From an uncultured Eubacteriales bacterium (lineage in GTDB: Bacteria; Bacillota; Clostridia; Oscillospirales; Acutalibacteraceae): a stretch of DNA of 12,554 nucleotides. Location: positions 1 through 12,554 of the forward strand of contig CAKUZC010000019.1 of NCBI GenBank assembly GCA_934718145.1, read 5' to 3'. A model generated the notes under the pieces. The model made no database searches and was not told where the DNA came from. It saw nothing but the letters and a program-made list of their open reading frames with translations. The position numbers and the translations under genes were made by a program. Below are positions 6,696-12,554 of this stretch, piece after piece (position 1 is the stretch's first letter; each line of letters opens with the position of its first letter).

Positions 6696-6733
6696 AAAAT
6701 ATTCGCTTTGAACTAAAATAGCGAATATTTTTA
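6696..6733 (+). terminator. Rho-independent terminator after spoVAE
   Basis: A perfect 12-bp stem, AAAATATTCGCT (6696-6707) with AGCGAATATTTT (6720-6731), encloses a 12-nt loop and ends in a T-rich tract. It separates spoVAE from the strong promoter of the next gene. Confidence 0.85.
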
Positions 6734-6750
6734 TATTTAAATATGAATTA

Positions 6751-6779
6751 TTGACATTTTTATGAAACAAAGGTAGAAT
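6751..6779 (+). promoter_or_regulatory. Near-consensus sigma-A promoter of the 644-aa gene
   Basis: A perfect -35 box TTGACA (6751-6756) and TAGAAT (6774-6779) are spaced by 17 bp. The predicted start point is about 24 nt before the ATG, and AAGGAG (6795-6800) follows with 9 nt spacing. This is the best -35 match in the window and predicts vegetative expression. Confidence 0.88.
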
Positions 6780-6809
6780 GTAATAAAATTTAGTAAGGAG
6801 TGAGAAAAA

Positions 6810-8744
6810 ATGGATTTTGGGGATATATTTAAAGGATTTAAAGATTCTGCCGAAACAAAAGTTACAGGGTATGTAGTTAATCAAGTAGCTAAATATGTTA
6901 ATACATTGCTTGAAGAACATTTAGATGTTTGGATAAGAGAATCTCTAACATCAGTGGGTCGAATCTTACAGCAAGCAGGGGGAGCGCTAGCAGATTTTCC
7001 GATAGTAGAAACAAAATATAATTTTTTGGGTAAAAAACAGTCCAAGGATATTAAGACGTTATTGAAGTCTTATTATGACTTGAGTAAAGGTGTTCCTGGA
7101 GGATATTCTGCTTTCGTGACAGATTGTTATAATAAATTAAATAATTACTTAGATGGATATATTCAGTGTATTAATCGGATAAAGGAGGAAGCATGTTCTC
7201 TTAAAGATTTATACAAAATTAAGAAAGATTTGACAACATGTTTAACTACTATAAAAGATTTTTCTGAAGGATCTGGCTATAAGGATAACACTGTTAGCAA
7301 AATAATTGAGCTTAGTGAAGAGAATATTAAAGAAAAGGAGGTAAAAGGAGAAGCTGAAAAGAAAGAGGAATTTAAAACAGGTACTTTGGGAGACTTTATA
7401 GGAATGGTATTTATTCCCCTTTTGAATTCAAGTTTAAAGAATTTAGAAGAAAATAAACATGGAGAGTGTGCTATTTACATCGGCAAAGAGGAAGAAAAAG
7501 GGTTTAAATTAGATTTTAATAAACTTGGTCTTAGCACTCAAAAAACTACATTAAATAACGGAAAACCGGAGACCAAATACAAAGGAGAAGTTATTAATGC
7601 TCATATAAACGAAGGAAATAAAGATTATCTAGAAAAATTAAAAAGTTATTCTGAAAAAATTTATAAAGAAGCAGAAAAAATAAAAAAAGAAATAGATAAA
7701 AATAATTTAAAAATAATAAGCAAAATTAGCAAAAATATGTTAAGTGATGATAGAGAACGTTATGGAATAAACCGCCTTGATAAAGAATATTCTGAAATTA
7801 AAGAATTGGTTTCTGATGAATTGAATGAATTGAAAAAATTGAAAGACAGTATTATAAAAGATGATAATGTTGCTTCAGTTTATAGTTTATATGAAAAAGT
7901 TAATTCTTATATTAAATTAATTAGAGAAAACTATCAAAAATCTTTATCTATATATGACAAAATATTTGATTGCATAGATAATTTTGTTCCTTATATTTCT
8001 GAAATAAATAAGTGGAAAAGAGATATTGAAAAGTGGATAGATGTTATTTCTTGGAGTGAACTATTTAGTGATGAAGTAAAACGAGCTTTAATTAATTCGC
8101 ATGTAAAATATTTTAATGTTTTTTATAACACTAATGAAATTGATAAAAATACAGATTTAGTTGGAGGTTTAAAAAAAGCCAAACAGTATTATAATATCAT
8201 TTCTGAATTATATAAAATTGTATCTAACGAGAAAATTTTTAATGGATGTTACAAAAAAATTAATGATTTAGGGTTTGAAAAATATGGGGAATCAATCAAG
8301 AAAGAATTCAATAAATCTATTGAAAAAATACTCTCTAAAGATATTGAAAAAAATATTACGATTAATGTTAATACAGAGCTGAAAAAATTAAAAGAAAATG
8401 TATCTTTGGTAGAACGATGTGCTAAAGTTTATAAAGATTTAGAACTATTGAGGAAAAATATAGAAAACACTAATTACGATGATGCTAAATCAGAAGCAGA
8501 CGAATATTTAAAATCAAAGCCTAAAAGAATAAATGTTTTGAATTCAAAAGAATCAATAAAATGTGAAATTACAAAGGTAGAAGGTGAGATTTCATTAATA
8601 AAATCTATGCTTTCCAAAACCGAAAGAATAACACTAAAGGCCAGTTCTTTAAAAGATAAGATCAAAAGTAAGCTGGGAATGGACTCCAAAAGTAAAGATG
8701 GAAAAGGTAAAAAAGAGAATGATTCTGAAGTTAAAAAGAAATAA
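6810..8744 (+). CDS. Unrecognised 644-aa lysine-rich helical protein
   Basis: I do not recognise this protein. It has no signal peptide and no obvious transmembrane helix; the only clear hydrophobic patch is short (about 192-206, LGDFIGMVFIPLLNSS). Residues 1-65 look like two or three amphipathic helices (KVTGYVVNQVAKYVNTLLEE, then an ILQQAGGALADFP segment). Residues 160-190 are highly charged. From about 270 to the end it is dominated by K, E, I, L and N in heptad-like runs, for example 272-308 and 322-350, which suggests coiled coils. The tail from about 612 is a lysine/serine-rich, probably disordered stretch ending in KKK. Nine cysteines are scattered without a metal-binding pattern. No nucleotide-binding, nuclease or protease motif was seen. 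Base composition changes along the gene: 6961-7020 holds 25 G+C of 60, 7681-7740 only 7 of 60. It has its own promoter and terminator. A structural, scaffold or secreted-effector role are all open. Confidence 0.85.
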   Translation: MDFGDIFKGFKDSAETKVTGYVVNQVAKYVNTLLEEHLDVWIRESLTSVGRILQQAGGALADFPIVETKYNFLGKKQSKDIKTLLKSYYDLSKGVPGGYSAFVTDCYNKLNNYLDGYIQCINRIKEEACSLKDLYKIKKDLTTCLTTIKDFSEGSGYKDNTVSKIIELSEENIKEKEVKGEAEKKEEFKTGTLGDFIGMVFIPLLNSSLKNLEENKHGECAIYIGKEEEKGFKLDFNKLGLSTQKTTLNNGKPETKYKGEVINAHINEGNKDYLEKLKSYSEKIYKEAEKIKKEIDKNNLKIISKISKNMLSDDRERYGINRLDKEYSEIKELVSDELNELKKLKDSIIKDDNVASVYSLYEKVNSYIKLIRENYQKSLSIYDKIFDCIDNFVPYISEINKWKRDIEKWIDVISWSELFSDEVKRALINSHVKYFNVFYNTNEIDKNTDLVGGLKKAKQYYNIISELYKIVSNEKIFNGCYKKINDLGFEKYGESIKKEFNKSIEKILSKDIEKNITINVNTELKKLKENVSLVERCAKVYKDLELLRKNIENTNYDDAKSEADEYLKSKPKRINVLNSKESIKCEITKVEGEISLIKSMLSKTERITLKASSLKDKIKSKLGMDSKSKDGKGKKENDSEVKKK

Positions 8745-8758
8745 TCTAAATAATATAG

Positions 8759-8786
8759 TCTTACGGAATAATCCGTAGGATTTTTT
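8759..8786 (+). terminator. Terminator after the 644-aa gene
   Basis: A 9-bp stem with one G-U pair, TCTTACGGA (8759-8767) with TCCGTAGGA (8772-8780), has a 4-nt loop followed by TTTTTT (8781-8786). It lies against the stop codon of the convergent phosphatase gene and might also act, more weakly, on that strand. Confidence 0.88.
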
Positions 8787-8787
8787 C

Positions 8788-11139
8788 TTAATTTTGTGGT
8801 ATTTTAAAATCTTTAAATGCAAGCATTGTAATATCGTCCGAACGCTCGGCTCCATCTGAAAATTTGTCTATTTCTTGTCGTAAATGATTTACTACATCTG
8901 TAATTTTCAATTCTTTTGTAGAGTCATTGTTGAGTATACTTTGAAGACGTTCTTTTGAAAAAAGTTCTCCTTCTGGATTCATTGCTTCAGTCACTCCGTC
9001 AGTGTATAGAAATAACGAATCTTCAGGTTTTAATACAGTTTTATTTAATGAATATTTAGCATCAGGTATTCCTCCCAAAACAAAACCGTGTGGTGATTCT
9101 ATAAAATTATATTCATCTGATTCCTTTTTATAAATGAGCGGAGGATTATGACCAGCATTTGAAAATGTAAATCCCCCCGTTGTTATATCTATAACCCCTA
9201 CAAAAGCTGTAACAAACATGCCTGCTTCATTATTTTCACAGAGCATTTTATTTACTTTTTGAAGAGCTTTTTCTGGCGAATCTCCTGCTTGTAGTTGATT
9301 TTTTATAAGTATTTTTGCTATGACCATAAATAATGCCGCGGATACGCCTTTGCCTGATACGTCAGCTATGACTATAGCAAGATGCTTTTTGTCCGTAAAG
9401 AAAAAATCATAAAAATCTCCTCCTACTTCTCGAGCAGGATCCATTAAGGCATATATATCAAAATCTTGTCTTTCCGGAAAAGCAGGGAATATACAAGGAA
9501 GCATACTTTTTTGTATTTTTTTTGCAACCATAAGTTCGCTGTGAATTTTTTCTTTTTCAGCGGTAGTTTGCTTTAAATTTTCCATGTATGAAATTAAATT
9601 TTCTGTCATTTTATTAAACGAATTTGAAAGGTCTCCCAATTCATCTTCAGATTCTACTTTAATACGTGAGGAAAAATCTCCATCACCGATAATTTTTGCT
9701 TGATTTCTAAGTTTTTTAATAGGTGATGACAATTCTTTTGAAAGTTTTATTCCAATTAAGTAGGTTACAGATGCACACAACAGGAAAATCAAGAAGAAAC
9801 GTACTGCAATTTTTATAAGATTAGTTCTGATTGAATTTTCAGTATTTTGAGTAGAAGCATTTATTACTGATTGAATTTCCGATATCGGTGATAGTATTTC
9901 ATCTGATTCACATGCTATTCCCAGACACCACTTTGGAGTTACCATAGGTGAATAAGCTACATAATAGTTTTTTTCGTTTATCGTTGCTGTGTCAACTCCA
10001 GTTTGAATTTTGGACATTTTAGAAATTAAATTTTTATATGATTCTGATGTTTCTTTGGAATCTAACGGATTTTTGATAAAGTTTTTATTTTCTTGTTCTG
10101 AAGTGTTTATATTGTAATCAGGATGCATTATAATTTCTCCGTTTTTATCGACTACAAAAGCTTTGCTTGTACTTCCTAATTTTGTTCCTACTATATATTT
10201 GTTTATATCTCCTATATGCATATCTATTCCAACTGTTCCCAGTATTTCTCCCTTTTCATTGGCAAATGATTTTGAACATGTTATGCAAGGAACCCCGTCG
10301 CTCATACTTATATATGTGCTTTGCCACACAGGAAGATTGTTTTCGCTCTTAAATGCATCTACTGCGTCTTTATACCACGGTCTAGCTTTGGGAACATACT
10401 TTTCTTTTGAGTTACCTAAAGAGTAATGATAACAAATTCCGCTTTCTGTTCCTACATAGATTGAAGAAACGGCTTCATTACTTGAATATATTGATTTGGC
10501 AATATGAGATAAGTTGCTTATTAAGTATAGTTCTTTTTTTAAGTTGTCTGGTACAGGATTGGAAGAAAGAACCATTTTTTCTTTTTGTGAATTTGATTTT
10601 TCATCATTTGAAAGAGTTTTCCATTTTTTCGGATTCAATGTGTATGCGTTATCTAAATTTTTACTTGATGTATTGAATGCAAGTATATATTGGCCATTTT
10701 CAGATATACTTTCAGGGTCTACTATATAAGCATTTTCTGATGCATTATCTCTGGAATTTTCGGATTTTTTTTCTGTTAATTCCGGCATAGGTAAATTATG
10801 ACCCTTGAAGTTTTGGGGATTTTTATAGATATCTTCAGCTGCTATGCACAATGAATTTATTTCGTCGCTTATTTCTTCAAAAATGTTATCAGAAGCGTCG
10901 GACATTGAGCGAGAAATTTCTTCCAAGTAAGTTTTAGATTGGTTTTCCATAGATTCTTTGCTGGTTTTCGATATAAAATTTCCTAAGTTGCTCGATTCAG
11001 TTTGGGCATCATTAGAAAAACTCAATATTCCTATTATAGCGGGAATTATTGATGTGATTTGTGCTGTCAAAGAAATAAGAAGTGTTGATATTAAGATTTT
11101 TTGACCTATTTTTAGTTTTCTAACATATTTACTGAGCAT
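8788..11139 (-). CDS. Membrane dCache-HAMP-SpoIIE/PP2C serine phosphatase
   Basis: A 783-residue sensor phosphatase. From the chosen start: TM1 at about 14-41; an extracytoplasmic double-Cache region at about 45-415 (typical RPWYKDAV at 253-260, and SDGVPCITCSK with GTVGIDM); TM2 at about 444-466; HAMP at about 467-518; a short helical linker with SELMVAKKIQKSMLP; then a SpoIIE/RsbU-type PP2C domain at about 560-778. The metal-binding acidic residues are in place: GGDFYD (573-578), DVSGKG (593-598), TDG (Asp714) and SDD (Asp768, Asp769). Such enzymes usually dephosphorylate an anti-sigma-factor antagonist, so an external ligand would control a partner switch; no partner gene lies in the window. 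AAGGAG at 11148-11153 with 8 nt spacing fixes ATG 11139; the longer frame from 11157 would include that site. It is not SpoIIE itself, which has about ten transmembrane helices. Confidence 0.95.
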   Translation of the reverse strand: MLSKYVRKLKIGQKILISTLLISLTAQITSIIPAIIGILSFSNDAQTESSNLGNFISKTSKESMENQSKTYLEEISRSMSDASDNIFEEISDEINSLCIAAEDIYKNPQNFKGHNLPMPELTEKKSENSRDNASENAYIVDPESISENGQYILAFNTSSKNLDNAYTLNPKKWKTLSNDEKSNSQKEKMVLSSNPVPDNLKKELYLISNLSHIAKSIYSSNEAVSSIYVGTESGICYHYSLGNSKEKYVPKARPWYKDAVDAFKSENNLPVWQSTYISMSDGVPCITCSKSFANEKGEILGTVGIDMHIGDINKYIVGTKLGSTSKAFVVDKNGEIIMHPDYNINTSEQENKNFIKNPLDSKETSESYKNLISKMSKIQTGVDTATINEKNYYVAYSPMVTPKWCLGIACESDEILSPISEIQSVINASTQNTENSIRTNLIKIAVRFFLIFLLCASVTYLIGIKLSKELSSPIKKLRNQAKIIGDGDFSSRIKVESEDELGDLSNSFNKMTENLISYMENLKQTTAEKEKIHSELMVAKKIQKSMLPCIFPAFPERQDFDIYALMDPAREVGGDFYDFFFTDKKHLAIVIADVSGKGVSAALFMVIAKILIKNQLQAGDSPEKALQKVNKMLCENNEAGMFVTAFVGVIDITTGGFTFSNAGHNPPLIYKKESDEYNFIESPHGFVLGGIPDAKYSLNKTVLKPEDSLFLYTDGVTEAMNPEGELFSKERLQSILNNDSTKELKITDVVNHLRQEIDKFSDGAERSDDITMLAFKDFKIPQN

Positions 11140-11147
11140 AAAAATAA

Positions 11148-11155
11148 CTCCTTCC
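11148..11155 (-). promoter_or_regulatory. Ribosome binding site fixing the phosphatase start
   Basis: GGAAGGAG on the minus strand lies 8 nt before the ATG at 11139, making the ATG at 11157 an unlikely start. Confidence 0.85.
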
Positions 11156-11170
11156 ATGTTGTATGAAGGA

Positions 11171-11180
11171 ATTATATCAC
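11171..11180 (-). promoter_or_regulatory. Extended -10 promoter of the phosphatase gene
   Basis: On the minus strand TGATATAAT is an extended -10 (TGnTATAAT) placed about 32 bp before the start codon. The -35 region is poor, which suits an extended -10 promoter. The surrounding TATTGTGATATAATT is identical to the small-ORF promoter at 1411-1425. Confidence 0.6.
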
Positions 11181-11272
11181 AATATCTATTAAAATGATAT
11201 ATAGCTCGATTATTGTTGTCTAAAATACATAATAATCATAAAACGGACTTACACACTAAAGTTATAAACTGT

Positions 11273-12199
11273 TTAAATCATATTTTTATGCTTTAAAATA
11301 GCCCAAGTTACAAACATCGAAACAGCGGAAAGTGCGAACGGAAACCACCAATATTCCATTAATGGTATGCCTGGATTGTTCATTCCGTAAATTCCCGAAA
11401 CTATTGTAGGAATGGAAAGAATTAGTGTAATAGATGCAAGTATTTTCATGACGACATTTAGATTGTTGGAAATGATTGAAGAAAACGCGTCCATCGTGCC
11501 TGTCAAAATATTTAAATAAATTTCTGACATTTCAAGAGCTTGTTTAAACTCTATTGTAACGTCTTCCAACAATTCTGATTCTTCTTCTGTTATCTTTATA
11601 TATCTTCCTCTTGCAATTCTTCCAATCATTATTCCTATAGATTTAAGTGATGCAGAAAAGTAAACAAGCGATTTTTCAATCTCCAAAAATTGAATTAATT
11701 CCTTATTTTTCATTGATTTTTTTAATTCTTCTTCAACATGTTGCGTTATTCTGTTTATTTGATTTAAGTATTTTAGATACTTTCCTGCCATTCTGAGCAT
11801 TATTTGAAATACAAAATACCTTCTATTTTCCGGATATGCATTTTTTATCAATCCTTCTGAAAACTCTCCTAGTATAGAATTTTCTCTGAGGGAAATTGTT
11901 ATCAAATTTTCTGGAGTTATTATTATGCTTAATGGTGTCGTATAGTAAGTTAAATTTTTACCGCTTCTGTTTACTACCGGGCTGTCTATTATTATCAAAG
12001 TGGTTCCGTCTTCGTCGTCAATATGTGAGGATTCTTCCTCGTCCAAAGAAGCTCTGACAAATTCGGGCTCAATTTTAAATTTTGAAATAAGAAAATTTAT
12101 TTCTTCTTCGGTAGGAGATATGCAGTTCACCCAACATTCTTTTTCATAATGATTTATTTTTGAAGTTTTTCCGTTCACAGTTTTATAATAATTTATCAT
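11273..12199 (-). CDS. corA: CorA-family divalent cation transporter
   Basis: CorA-type channels form pentamers that carry Mg2+ (some relatives Co2+ or other divalent ions) into the cell. The 308-residue protein has a soluble acidic N-terminal domain (CWVNCISPTEEEI, then a DEEESSHIDDEDG acidic run), long helices, and two C-terminal transmembrane helices at about 252-271 and 285-303. The hallmark YGMN lies between them at 271-274, preceded by the family's NNLNVVMKILA. GAAAGGAG (12209-12216) with 9 nt spacing sets the start at ATG 12199. A longer frame to 12259 adds 20 residues that do not look like the family; an in-frame ATG at 12208 is too close to the site. It sits 133 bp upstream of the phosphatase gene on the same strand, but that gene has its own promoter. 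Confidence 0.93.
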   Translation of the reverse strand: MINYYKTVNGKTSKINHYEKECWVNCISPTEEEINFLISKFKIEPEFVRASLDEEESSHIDDEDGTTLIIIDSPVVNRSGKNLTYYTTPLSIIITPENLITISLRENSILGEFSEGLIKNAYPENRRYFVFQIMLRMAGKYLKYLNQINRITQHVEEELKKSMKNKELIQFLEIEKSLVYFSASLKSIGIMIGRIARGRYIKITEEESELLEDVTIEFKQALEMSEIYLNILTGTMDAFSSIISNNLNVVMKILASITLILSIPTIVSGIYGMNNPGIPLMEYWWFPFALSAVSMFVTWAILKHKNMI

Positions 12200-12208
12200 A
12201 TAATTCAT

Positions 12209-12216
12209 CTCCTTTC
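12209..12216 (-). promoter_or_regulatory. Ribosome binding site fixing the corA start
   Basis: GAAAGGAG on the minus strand lies 9 nt before ATG 12199. An AGAGG-like string before the ATG at 12259 is weaker. Confidence 0.75.
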
Positions 12217-12300
12217 TCGTAATATACAACTCTACCGGTGTATATATATATTTTAACATATTTTTGGCCTCTTTACATTATATAAATTTACAATTCGATA

Positions 12301-12329
12301 TTGATTTTTATAAATCATTGGTTTATAAT
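12301..12329 (+). promoter_or_regulatory. Promoter of the tRNA-Leu gene
   Basis: TTGATT (12301-12306) and a perfect TATAAT (12324-12329) are spaced by 17 bp. The predicted start leaves a leader of about 8 nt before the tRNA. Confidence 0.8.
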
Positions 12330-12344
12330 GTTGTGTATTGAAAA

Positions 12345-12428
12345 GTGGGTGTGGCGGAATTGGTAGACGCGCTAGGTTTAGGTCCTAGTGGTAATACCGT
12401 GCAGGTTCGAGTCCTGTCACCCATACCA
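12345..12428 (+). tRNA. tRNA-Leu, anticodon UAG
   Basis: The class II cloverleaf can be folded by hand. The acceptor arm is GTGGGTG (12345-12351) with CACCCAT (12418-12424). The anticodon stem is CTAGG/CCTAG with loop TTTAGGT, giving anticodon TAG at 12379-12381. The variable arm has a GGT/ACC stem as expected for leucine, and the T arm is GCAGG-TTCGAGT-CCTGT. The discriminator is A, and CCA is encoded (12426-12428). The first acceptor pair is G-U instead of the usual G-C. It reads CUA and probably other CUN codons. Confidence 0.97.
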
Positions 12429-12432
12429 TGCT

Positions 12433-12470
12433 GGATAACTATTGGGGGCCTGGGTTTCTTTTAGTTGTCC
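12433..12470 (+). terminator. First hairpin after tRNA-Leu
   Basis: GGATAACTA (12433-12441) pairs with TAGTTGTCC (12462-12470) over 9 bp with one G-U pair. The loop is 20 nt, and TTTTG follows. The long loop makes it a mediocre terminator; it could be a processing structure or part of a small RNA tail. Confidence 0.45.
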
Positions 12471-12479
12471 TTTTGTTAG

Positions 12480-12517
12480 AGAATGTATTGTTTTAAGCAA
12501 TACGTTCTTCTTTTTTT
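12480..12517 (+). terminator. Rho-independent terminator after tRNA-Leu
   Basis: AGAATGTATTG (12480-12490) pairs with CAATACGTTCT (12498-12508) over 11 bp with one T-G pair and a 7-nt loop. It is followed by TC and seven T (12511-12517). The remaining 37 bases to the window end hold no gene I can support. Confidence 0.88.
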
Positions 12518-12554
12518 CGTCCAAAATTCTCTATTAAGTTTTGACGCTCTGATT

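Noticed and set aside
10163-10729. Several plus-strand open frames across the phosphatase gene
   Set aside because: They are antisense shadows of the dCache coding region, rich in Phe, Leu and Tyr, with no initiation signals.
8788-11139. Phosphatase as SpoIIE itself
   Set aside because: SpoIIE has about ten membrane helices and no Cache or HAMP domain; this protein has two helices around an extracytoplasmic sensor.
12200-12259. 20-residue N-terminal extension of CorA
   Set aside because: GAAAGGAG with 9 nt spacing serves ATG 12199, and the extension does not resemble the family start. An AGAGG-like string upstream of 12259 keeps a small doubt.

Overview
The window is low-GC, AT-rich DNA from a Gram-positive, spore-forming (or formerly spore-forming) lineage, most likely class Clostridia. 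The evidence is strong AAGGAG-type ribosome binding sites, sigma-A-like promoters, a stage V sporulation protein AE gene, a SpoIIE-family phosphatase, a Mini-ribonuclease III gene next to obgE, and a Firmicutes-type orphan P-loop ATPase. I cannot name a genus from the sequence alone.

Layout. (1) 1-1344: the 3' three quarters of obgE, cut by the window edge, overlaps mrnC by 8 bp; both products act on the large ribosomal subunit. (2) 1396-1837: a compact unit with its own promoter, two very small unrecognised genes (42 and 58 aa), each with a good ribosome binding site, and a terminator. The second small gene and the terminator lie inside or against the 3' end of the next, convergent gene. (3) 1763-2899 (minus): a tandem-domain P-loop ATPase whose second P-loop has decayed. 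(4) 3117-5558: priA, divergent from the ATPase across about 217 bp that holds a perfect 9-bp inverted repeat and a priA promoter. (5) 5536-6234 (minus): MTA/SAH nucleosidase, overlapping priA tail to tail by 23 bp. (6) 6331-6687: a stand-alone spoVAE, divergent from mtnN, with a clean terminator. (7) 6810-8744: a 644-residue, lysine-rich, mostly helical protein I do not recognise, with a near-consensus promoter and its own terminator. (8) 8788-11139 (minus): a membrane dCache-HAMP-PP2C phosphatase. (9) 11273-12199 (minus): a CorA-family metal transporter. (10) 12301-12518: promoter, tRNA-Leu(UAG) and two tandem hairpins.

Most genes are single transcription units that alternate in strand, so there is little operon logic beyond obgE-mrnC and the small-ORF pair. 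Housekeeping functions (ribosome maturation, replication restart, methyl-cycle salvage, Mg2+ transport, tRNA) are interleaved with sporulation or stress signalling genes and two unknown units. The unknown units, the small-ORF cassette and the 644-aa protein, are the best places to look for something undescribed. No phage, transposon, CRISPR array or known defence system was seen. For three minus-strand genes (ATPase, phosphatase, CorA) the longest open frame starts too early; the ribosome binding sites place the starts at 2899, 11139 and 12199.
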